The notes under the pieces were generated by a model. The model searched no databases. It was not told the DNA's origin and worked only from the letters and a program-made list of their open reading frames with translations. Source: Patescibacteria group bacterium (lineage in GTDB: Bacteria; Patescibacteriota; Microgenomatia; UBA12405). From it: a stretch of DNA of 13,915 nt. The translations under genes and the position numbers were made by a program. Numbering within the stretch: the stretch's first letter is position 1; every line of letters begins with the position of its first letter. The DNA lies in NCBI GenBank assembly GCA_018901355.1, contig JAHIEZ010000059.1, forward strand, positions 1 through 13,915, read 5' to 3'. Positions 1-4,116 of the stretch are shown here, piece by piece.

Positions 1-909
1 GAACTTGGATTAGAGGAATTATTCAAATATGAATACCGGTTGTCAGAATCAAATCCGGTTTTGGTCAATATTAGAGTAATCTGTAAAAACACGGCATTAA
101 ATGGCCGGAAATTTAAAGAAATGAACTTGTACTGGTATGGGGCTTCATCGGATAAGGTCAAGAATGAGACACCAAAGGTCAAAAAGATAACTGGTGAAAT
201 TGTAAATAGTCCGGCTGATAGCGAATATTTCACCAGATTTTTGGGGATATATAGTATTAATGAACAAAACGAACCGATAAGCATAAAGCTACATCAAAAA
301 GAGAGTGATTTAGAAAATAAAGAAGTAATCTTATATTGCGATAAGGTCAAAGTTGGGGAAACACTAGAAGACTCAATTAAAAGATCGATGATGTCGGATT
401 TTGGGTTAGAACTTTTGAGTTATCGTGCTTGTTCCTGGGTAATTGACGAGGCAAAAAACAAATTGGGACAAAGTTTACCCAGGATAGGGGTGATGGCATA
501 TGTTAAATATGGTCCGATTGAAGATAAAAAAGCGGCGGGTTGTTTTGTAAGTTGGGTAAAAAGAGAAAGTGAGTTATTAAAGTTTAAATTGGACCCGGAA
601 GCATTAGGGTGGATTAAAAATGATAGTACCAATAGTTTGGCCATAAATAGATTTACTAATAAAGAGGAGGCTAGGGTTTTTATTGAAAAGTTGTATATGC
701 TGGGAGCATTAGAAGTCAGGGTTAAAAATATTAAACAGAAGATCGAGGTTGAGAAATTTGGTGATATATTGGTGGTTGTTTTACCGGAAAATGTGGAAGT
801 AAGGCAAAAAATTTTTAGTCTTTATTACGAAGAGATGACGAGAAAAGTTCCGGGTAAGGGATGGATAGCCGATGACGGGGAAAGGGAGTTGGTTTTTCGG
901 TGGGATTGA
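1..909 (+). CDS. Hypothetical protein with degenerate Nudix-like segments (5' partial)
   Basis: The reading frame is open from the first base of the window and ends at TGA 907-909, so the N-terminus lies outside. A TTG at 40 is a possible internal start but has no special support. Two stretches recall the Nudix box. The first is at the very left edge (ELGLEEL). The second is around positions 340-420, where GETLEDSIKR and then DFGL follow the spacing E-x7-R...G-hydrophobic. In the second copy the first Gly is Asp and the metal-binding glutamates are Ser, Ser and Asp, so catalysis there is unlikely. After about residue 200 (counted from the window edge) no domain is recognised. The protein could be a tandem Nudix-fold protein with binding or regulatory roles, but this is a weak inference. 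It is followed by decayed tRNA sequence on the other strand. Confidence 0.6.
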   Translation, partial: ELGLEELFKYEYRLSESNPVLVNIRVICKNTALNGRKFKEMNLYWYGASSDKVKNETPKVKKITGEIVNSPADSEYFTRFLGIYSINEQNEPISIKLHQKESDLENKEVILYCDKVKVGETLEDSIKRSMMSDFGLELLSYRACSWVIDEAKNKLGQSLPRIGVMAYVKYGPIEDKKAAGCFVSWVKRESELLKFKLDPEALGWIKNDSTNSLAINRFTNKEEARVFIEKLYMLGALEVRVKNIKQKIEVEKFGDILVVVLPENVEVRQKIFSLYYEEMTRKVPGKGWIADDGERELVFRWD

Positions 910-924
910 ATCGGGAAATTTTTT

Positions 925-1018
925 GTCCAGCGGGCCCGCCGACAGCAAGCAGTCTTGGCGGGTAAACAGGAGTCGAACCGCTGCTGCGGTCCCGGCCGTT
1001 GCGGGATTTTTCAAGGTT
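925..1018 (-). pseudogene. Mosaic of tRNA 3'-end fragments and GC-rich hairpins
   Basis: No gene is seen here. Read on the minus strand, the segment carries a T-loop/T-stem piece (TTCGACTCCTG) and, at its end, CCCGCTGGAC. The latter is identical to the 3' acceptor strand and discriminator of the intact tRNA-Tyr at 1217-1288. Between and beside these pieces are inverted repeats: CCCGCC/GGCGGG around 935-962, CCGC-TGCT-GCGG at 978-989, and an imperfect CCC/GGG hairpin at 991-1005. A perfect 10-bp palindrome GCGGGCCCGC lies at 930-939. None of the fragments can fold into a complete tRNA. They look like remnants of at least two tRNA genes, one tRNA-Tyr-like and one unidentified, interrupted by short hairpins. 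Open frames across this stretch are not convincing genes. Confidence 0.55.
977..1006. repeat. Two adjacent GC-rich hairpins in tRNA debris
   Basis: ACCGC-TGCT-GCGGT at 977-990 forms a perfect 5-bp stem with a four-base loop and sits directly beside a T-loop-like sequence. It is followed by TCCCGGCCGTTGCGGGA (990-1006), whose arms pair as CCC/GGG with an inner GC-CGTT-GC. Both resemble the hairpins at 1053, 1105, 1569 and 1599. There is no following T-run, so a terminator role is unlikely. Confidence 0.5.
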
Positions 1019-1052
1019 GCAGACCATTTTCTTGAGTCGCGGATGGGAGTTG

Positions 1053-1068
1053 CCCCGCCGCTGCGGGG
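1053..1068. repeat. GC-rich hairpin, tRNA-Cys unit 1
   Basis: CCCCGC-CGCT-GCGGGG is a perfect 6-bp stem with a four-base loop, standing in for tRNA-Cys positions 38-55. It contrasts strongly with the AT-rich surroundings. Confidence 0.8.
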
Positions 1069-1104
1069 TTGCAGACCATTTTCTTGAGTCGCGGATGGGA
1101 GTTG

Positions 1105-1120
1105 CCCCGCCGCTGCGGGG
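1105..1120. repeat. GC-rich hairpin, tRNA-Cys unit 2
   Basis: This is an identical copy of the hairpin at 1053-1068, one 52-bp period further on, inserted at the same tRNA position. Confidence 0.8.
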
Positions 1121-1138
1121 TTGCAGACCATTTTCTTG

Positions 1139-1209
1139 AGTCGCGGATGGGAGTTGAACCCATCTACATGGTTTTGCAGACCATTGCCTAACCGCTTGGC
1201 TACCGCGAC
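1139..1209 (-). tRNA. trnC: tRNA-Cys (GCA)
   Basis: A complete 71-nt cloverleaf reads on the minus strand. The acceptor GTCGCGG pairs with CCGCGAC and is followed by discriminator U73, the expected cysteine identity base. The D-arm is GCC-AAGCGGTTA-GGC. The anticodon arm is ATGGT-CTGCAAA-ACCAT, giving anticodon GCA. The variable loop is four bases. The T-arm is ATGGG-TTCAACT-CCCAT. All stems pair perfectly. No CCA is encoded, so CCA must be added after transcription. The gene lies 7 bases downstream of tRNA-Tyr and was probably transcribed with it. Two broken partial copies of this gene follow directly downstream. Confidence 0.95.
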
Positions 1210-1216
1210 AGAAGAG

Positions 1217-1288
1217 TCCAGCGGGCAGGAGTTGAACCTGCCTAAAATGGTTTTACAGACCATCGCATAACCGCTTTGCTACCGCTGG
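1217..1288 (-). tRNA. trnY: tRNA-Tyr (GUA) of archaeal type
   Basis: A complete 72-nt cloverleaf reads on the minus strand. The acceptor CCAGCGG pairs with CCGCTGG, with A73. The D-arm is GCA-AAGCGGTTA-TGC, the anticodon arm ATGGT-CTGTAAA-ACCAT (anticodon GTA), and the T-arm GCAGG-TTCAACT-CCTGC. No CCA is encoded. Bacterial tRNA-Tyr normally has a G1:C72 pair and a long class II variable arm. This one has C1:G72 and a five-base variable loop, the archaeal/eukaryal form. Such tRNA-Tyr genes, together with archaeal-type TyrRS, have been reported in some CPR bacteria. The anticodon arm is the same as in the neighbouring tRNA-Cys except for the middle anticodon base. Confidence 0.93.
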
Positions 1289-1303
1289 TTATCTATTTTA
1301 TCA
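1289..1303 (-). promoter_or_regulatory. Extended -10 promoter of tRNA-Tyr/tRNA-Cys
   Basis: On the minus strand TGA-TAAAAT (1303-1295) forms an extended -10. It is followed by six bases (AGATAA) and then C1 of tRNA-Tyr at 1288. Transcription would start at or next to the mature 5' end, leaving almost no leader. The box overlaps the last codons and the TAG stop of the GIY-YIG gene. The same arrangement is conserved at the broken copy (1622-1636), which supports a real promoter. Confidence 0.6.
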
Positions 1304-1556
1304 AAATAAGGCTATTTTTAATACGTAATGCTAGTTTGTTCTTAGCGGAACCTCCGGATTTTAAGTATGTTTCTTCTTCTAGAGCGTCTTTTTTTGATAA
1401 AAAAGCTTGATAATAAACGAGTTTTAAGGGACGCCTATTTTTTGTTGATTTAACTAATCCTTTTTGGTGCTCTAAAAACCTTAATTTTAAGTTAGAAGTA
1501 AAACCGGTGTAAAGGTGGCTATCTTTCTGACTTTTGAGTATGTATACGTAATACAT
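1293..1556 (-). CDS. Stand-alone GIY-YIG nuclease-domain protein
   Basis: This encodes 87 residues, the usual size of single-domain GIY-YIG (YhbQ/UPF0213-like) proteins, which are abundant in CPR genomes. The two signature strands are near the N-terminus: YVYILKS and then LYTGFT, the local forms of GIY and YIG. They are followed by the helix with the conserved Arg (LKLRFLEH) and later the conserved Glu region (EEETYLKSG), which would bind the metal ion. No extra DNA-binding domain is present. The gene sits between a broken and an intact tRNA-Tyr copy. Its ATG abuts the broken copy, and its stop codon lies inside the -10 box of the intact one. No Shine-Dalgarno site is visible. The biological target is unknown; a link to the tRNA duplications is inference only. 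Confidence 0.85.
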   Translation of the reverse strand: MYYVYILKSQKDSHLYTGFTSNLKLRFLEHQKGLVKSTKNRRPLKLVYYQAFLSKKDALEEETYLKSGGSAKNKLALRIKNSLILIK

Positions 1557-1568
1557 GAGCAGGAGTTG

Positions 1569-1583
1569 CCCCGCCGTGCGGGG
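1569..1583. repeat. GC-rich hairpin at tRNA-Tyr positions 38-55
   Basis: CCCCGC-CGT-GCGGGG has a perfect 6-bp stem. It is nearly identical to the tRNA-Cys hairpins and occupies the same tRNA position, although the host tRNA is different. Confidence 0.75.
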
Positions 1584-1598
1584 TTACAGACCATTGCA

Positions 1599-1614
1599 CC
1601 CTGCCGTAGCAGGG
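1599..1614. repeat. GC-rich hairpin replacing the tRNA-Tyr D-arm
   Basis: CCCTGC-CGTA-GCAGGG has a perfect 6-bp stem and a four-base loop. It keeps the GC-CG..-GC core of the family with a compensating T:A change in the stem. Confidence 0.75.
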
Positions 1615-1621
1615 CCGCTGG

Positions 1622-1636
1622 TGATATATTTTATCA
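1622..1636 (-). promoter_or_regulatory. Duplicated -10 promoter upstream of the broken tRNA-Tyr
   Basis: On the minus strand TGA-TAAAAT (1636-1628) is followed by six bases and CCAGCGG, the same layout as at the intact tRNA-Tyr. The spacer bases differ (ATATCA against AGATAA) while the box is kept. It could drive the GIY-YIG gene through the broken tRNA. Confidence 0.45.
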
Positions 1637-1692
1637 AAATTCAGGCTTGGTTTATAGGTAAGCTGGCTGATGATGATATTTTTTTGATAAAC

Positions 1693-1698
1693 TATAAC
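1693..1698 (+). promoter_or_regulatory. -10 box of cytidine deaminase, leaderless layout
   Basis: TATAAC is followed by exactly six bases (TTGAAA) and the ATG at 1705. No Shine-Dalgarno site and no convincing -35 are visible. The spacing puts the transcript start on the A of ATG. Confidence 0.5.
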
Positions 1699-1704
1699 TT
1701 GAAA

Positions 1705-2163
1705 ATGAAGACAATACTTTTGGAAAATCTTGAAGCGGAAATTAGAAAAGAGCTGGATGAGGCAGAAGAGGCGGCGAAAAAGGCATACCCACGAGACAGA
1801 GATGTAAGAATAGGAGTAGTACTGGTAGCGGATGGAGATAAGAAATTTGAAGGAGCGAATGTAGTACGGGAGAGATTTGTGGGCAGTAGTTGTGCCGAGA
1901 GAATGGCCTTAGACAAGGCTCTGTTTGCCGGTATAAAAAAGATTGAAAGATTGATAATCATCGGAGAAAATAACGACTGCCCTTTTGAGGAAGTAATAGC
2001 TCCCTGTGGCAACTGCCGACAAATGCTATTTGACACTCTGGATGATTTGGAACAAAGTGATATTGAAATAATTTTAAGCAATAGCGATAAAAGCAAAATT
2101 GTAAAAACAAGTTTGTTGGAACTTTTACCTTTGGCTTATAAAAGCAATAGAAATAATGCTTAA
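1705..2163 (+). CDS. cdd: Cytidine deaminase family protein
   Basis: This encodes 152 residues, close to the size of small homotetrameric cytidine deaminases that convert (deoxy)cytidine to (deoxy)uridine in pyrimidine salvage. The zinc site is complete: Cys63 and the proton-shuttle Glu65 in SSCAERMAL, then Cys101 and Cys104 in PCGNCRQ. The frame is open back to 1555, but that extension translates through tRNA debris and is rejected. The ATG at 1705 gives a normal N-terminus and has a well-placed -10 box. The last 8 bases overlap the next gene, so the two are probably co-transcribed. A blasticidin-S-deaminase-like or other nucleoside specificity cannot be excluded. Confidence 0.9.
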   Translation: MKTILLENLEAEIRKELDEAEEAAKKAYPRDRDVRIGVVLVADGDKKFEGANVVRERFVGSSCAERMALDKALFAGIKKIERLIIIGENNDCPFEEVIAPCGNCRQMLFDTLDDLEQSDIEIILSNSDKSKIVKTSLLELLPLAYKSNRNNA

Positions 2164-2929
2164 AGTGAGAATTGTTTTTTGGAACGTCAACGGAATTCGG
2201 GCCGGAATCAAAAAGGGTTTGTGGAATTTTGTAAAAAAAGATAAGGCCGATATTTATTGTTTTGCCGAAACTAAGGCAAAAGAAGATCAACTGGAAGAAG
2301 GGATGAAGGTGCCTGCTGGTTATTATTCTTATTGGAACAGTGCGGATAAGGCCGGTTATTCGGGGGTGGTGACATTGTCGAAAATGGAGCCAAAAACAGT
2401 GATTGAAGGCAATAGAGATAATGATTGGGACGAGGAAGGAAGAGTGCTGATAACTAAGTTTGACGAATTTACCTTATTAAATGTCTATTTTCCCAACGGT
2501 AAAAGAGACAGGGTCAGGCTGGATTATAAATTGAAATTTTATGAACATTTTTTGGAGTATGTAAATAAATTAAGACGACAAGGAGAAAAAGTGATTTGGG
2601 GAGGAGATGTGAACACGGCTCACCAGGAAATTGATTTGGCCAGACCAAAGGAAAATGAGGGAATTTCCGGATTTTTACCAATTGAAAGAAAATGGCTTGA
2701 TAAGGTGGAACAAGCAGGTTGGCTGGATAGTTACCGCTTGTTTTATCCAAATAAAAAAAATTATTCCTGGTGGTCGATGCGATCGGGAGCCAGAGGACGA
2801 AATGTGGGCTGGCGGATTGACTATGTGTTTGTGGATGAAAAAATTAAAAACAAAATAAAAAAGGCTTTTATTTTAGATCAAGTGGAAGGGTCAGATCACT
2901 GTCCGGTGGGGATAGAGATAGAAATTTAG
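2156..2929 (+). CDS. xth: Exonuclease III-type AP endonuclease
   Basis: This encodes 257 residues, the normal length for the Xth/ExoIII branch of the endonuclease/exonuclease/phosphatase fold. The enzyme cuts DNA 5' to abasic sites in base excision repair. Visible family motifs in order are WNVNGIRAG with Asn10, the metal-binding Glu38 in AETK, SGVV at 69-72, NVYFPNG at 109-115, GGDVNTAH with Asp151 and Asn153, the GFLPIERKWLD loop, YSWWS followed by WRIDYVF, and GSDHCPV with Asp247 and His248. All catalytic positions are present. The start overlaps the deaminase gene by 8 bases. The stop shares four bases with the stop of the converging YgjP-like gene, leaving no room for a terminator. Confidence 0.95.
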   Translation: MLKVRIVFWNVNGIRAGIKKGLWNFVKKDKADIYCFAETKAKEDQLEEGMKVPAGYYSYWNSADKAGYSGVVTLSKMEPKTVIEGNRDNDWDEEGRVLITKFDEFTLLNVYFPNGKRDRVRLDYKLKFYEHFLEYVNKLRRQGEKVIWGGDVNTAHQEIDLARPKENEGISGFLPIERKWLDKVEQAGWLDSYRLFYPNKKNYSWWSMRSGARGRNVGWRIDYVFVDEKIKNKIKKAFILDQVEGSDHCPVGIEIEI

Positions 2930-3615
2930 GGTTGGATGATATAACAATTAGTGCCTTGTTTTTTGAGCCAGAGATTGTTGGCTTTCCAATCAGGATCATA
3001 GGAGGCAAGAGTTTGCCAAAAAAATTTAGAATGGTTTTTGACTTTTAGATGAACCAGTTCGTGAAGAATAATGTGGCGAAATTTGTCGACCGGAAAAAAA
3101 ATAATTTGCCAGTTGAAATTTAAATTAGCGCGGGAAGAACAGGAACCAAAACGACTTTTTTGATTGCGGACAGTAAGGTGCTTGTAGCTAAATTGAGGAA
3201 AAGTTTTTATCTCTTTGGCGACAGCTTTTTTGGCATAAAGTTTGAAGCGTTTTTGAAAAAGAGAAACTAGGTGAGTTTGAGAAAGAGAGGTAGTATTGAC
3301 GATAATTTTTTTTTGCAAACGACTAATAAGAATATTGTTTTTGGAACTTTGAGAAAAAAGAAGAGGATAAGTCTGACCCAAAAGAGACAGAGAGGAAAGA
3401 GAAGAAAGAGGAGGAAAATCAGAAAATTTGGCGGCGGATTTGACAATCCAAGCCCGATGCTGATGAATAAAATTGTTGATAAAAAGAGTGGGAGTAAGAA
3501 GAGGGGCGGAAAGAGAAAAAGAGTTCTTGGAAGTAATAGAGAGCCTAAGAGAACGAATTTTTTTGCGATTGATTTGGTAAGAGAAGGTCTGACCGGAAAG
3601 TAGAAGAGAAGGCAT
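2926..3615 (-). CDS. YgjP-like zinc metallopeptidase-domain protein (DUF45/WSS1-like)
   Basis: This encodes 229 residues from the chosen ATG at 3615. The C-terminal half carries the family signature: SRFGSCSSRANLNFNW (155-170) followed by HELVHLKVKNHSKFFW, where His185, Glu186 and His189 form the HExxH zinc site and His195 is the extra ligand. The N-terminal half is the usual beta-rich YgjP region (KIRSLRL). The longer frame back to 3771 would run through the rpiB promoter and start; the ATG at 3615 gives the typical N-terminus and has TAAAAT five bases upstream. The family is related to the SprT/WSS1 proteases; its substrate is unknown. The protein is very rich in Ser, Leu and Phe, matching the pyrimidine-rich coding strand. 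Confidence 0.88.
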   Translation of the reverse strand: MPSLLLSGQTFSYQINRKKIRSLRLSITSKNSFSLSAPLLTPTLFINNFIHQHRAWIVKSAAKFSDFPPLSSLSSLSLLGQTYPLLFSQSSKNNILISRLQKKIIVNTTSLSQTHLVSLFQKRFKLYAKKAVAKEIKTFPQFSYKHLTVRNQKSRFGSCSSRANLNFNWQIIFFPVDKFRHIILHELVHLKVKNHSKFFWQTLASYDPDWKANNLWLKKQGTNCYIIQP

Positions 3616-3620
3616 AGCTG

Positions 3621-3626
3621 ATTTTA
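3621..3626 (-). promoter_or_regulatory. Probable -10 box of the YgjP-like gene
   Basis: TAAAAT on the minus strand lies five bases before the ATG at 3615. No Shine-Dalgarno site is seen. It forms a divergent promoter region with rpiB. Confidence 0.4.
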
Positions 3627-3654
3627 CAGGATTTGGATTTGAAAGAGAGAAAAA

Positions 3655-3663
3655 TGTTATGAT
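3655..3663 (+). promoter_or_regulatory. Extended -10 promoter of the rpiB-pgk run
   Basis: TGT-TATGAT is an extended -10 whose box ends nine bases before the ATG at 3673, giving a leader of about three bases. A weak TTGGAT lies upstream with a long spacing. No clear Shine-Dalgarno site is present. Confidence 0.55.
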
Positions 3664-3672
3664 GGAGTAGAT

Positions 3673-4116
3673 ATGATTTATATTGGGGCTGACCATAGAG
3701 GCTATGGCGTAAAGGAAAGAATTGCCGGAGAGCTGGAAGGCTGGGGCTATGATTTTTGCGATTTGAGCCAAAAGAGAGATGAAGAGGATGATTATAGTGA
3801 TATAGCTTTGGAACTGGCAGAAAAGGTAGCTAAAGAAAAAACTAAAGGAATATTGCTATGTGGCTCGGGAGCGGGGGTGTGCGTGACAGCCAACAAGGTC
3901 GGAGGAATAAGGGCGGGGATGGCTTTTGAGGAAAGACAATGCCGAAAAATGAGAGAAGATGATGATATTAATATTTTATGTCTATCTGCCGACTGGGTGG
4001 ACGAAGAAAAAAATGTGGCGATGGTGAGAATTTTTTTGGAAACCAATTTTGGCTCAGAGAAAAAACAAATTAGAAGGATTAAAAAAATAAGTAAATATGA
4101 AGCTACTAAGCGTTGA
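3673..4116 (+). CDS. rpiB: Ribose-5-phosphate isomerase B family protein
   Basis: This encodes 147 residues of the RpiB/LacA-LacB fold. It interconverts ribose-5-phosphate and ribulose-5-phosphate in the non-oxidative pentose phosphate pathway. The N-terminus has GADHRGY (5-11). The active-site loop GILLCGSGAGVC contains Cys63, equivalent to the base Cys66 of the E. coli enzyme, and is followed by ANKVGGIRA. The usual REHNDANVL segment reads REDDDINIL, so the His that helps open the sugar ring (His99 in E. coli) is Asp96 here. This may change rate or substrate. The gene heads the carbon-metabolism run and overlaps pgk by 20 bases. Confidence 0.9.
   Translation: MIYIGADHRGYGVKERIAGELEGWGYDFCDLSQKRDEEDDYSDIALELAEKVAKEKTKGILLCGSGAGVCVTANKVGGIRAGMAFEERQCRKMREDDDINILCLSADWVDEEKNVAMVRIFLETNFGSEKKQIRRIKKISKYEATKR

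Larger units (their letters stand above)
1019..1156 (-). repeat. 52-bp tandem repeat built from tRNA-Cys pieces and a hairpin
   Basis: Two identical 52-bp units (1019-1070, 1071-1122) are followed by a third, partial unit (1123-1156) that runs into the real tRNA-Cys. On the minus strand each full unit reads: tRNA-Cys nucleotides of the 5' anticodon stem and loop up to A37 (ATGGTCTGCAA), then a 16-base hairpin, then the tRNA-Cys sequence from C56 in the T-loop to discriminator U73 (CAACTCCCATCCGCGACT). tRNA positions 38-55 are replaced by the hairpin, and the D-arm and 5' acceptor strand are missing. The copies are therefore not functional tRNAs. Perfect identity of the units suggests recent duplication. 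A short-read assembly error at the repeat cannot be excluded from sequence alone. Confidence 0.85.
1559..1621 (-). pseudogene. Broken tRNA-Tyr copy with two hairpins
   Basis: On the minus strand the order is as follows. The 5' acceptor strand CCAGCGG is identical to the intact gene. A 16-base hairpin then replaces the D-arm. The anticodon region follows as TGCAATGGTCTGTAA. A 15-base hairpin next replaces positions 38-55. Finally CAACTCCTGC is the T-loop and 3' T-stem. The 3' acceptor strand is missing and the sequence runs into the ATG of the GIY-YIG gene. The upstream promoter sequence is also duplicated. It cannot form a tRNA. If still transcribed it would give the GIY-YIG mRNA a 5' leader with two hairpins. 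Confidence 0.75.

Noticed and set aside
1053..1068. Rho-independent terminator for the tRNA genes
   Set aside because: No T-run follows the hairpin on either strand, and the same hairpins occur inside tRNA remnants.
1019..1156. CRISPR-like array
   Set aside because: The units are directly adjacent with no unique spacers, are made of tRNA-Cys sequence, and no cas gene is present.
781..1263. Open frames on both strands across the tRNA locus
   Set aside because: They overlap intact tRNAs and repeats, and their peptides contain repeated units from the 52-bp repeat with no domain.
1139..1288. Suppressor or selenocysteine tRNA
   Set aside because: Both anticodon loops clearly read GCA and GUA with standard seven-base loops and 7-bp acceptors.
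1555..1704. Open frame extending cytidine deaminase 50 codons upstream
   Set aside because: It translates through the broken tRNA-Tyr and hairpins, and the ATG at 1705 gives the normal family N-terminus with a well-placed -10 box.
3271..3603. Plus-strand frame rich in Lys and Arg
   Set aside because: It is antisense to the well-supported YgjP-like gene and reflects the purine-rich plus strand.
3616..3771. Longer N-terminus for the YgjP-like protein
   Set aside because: It would overlap the rpiB promoter and start codon and adds no family sequence.
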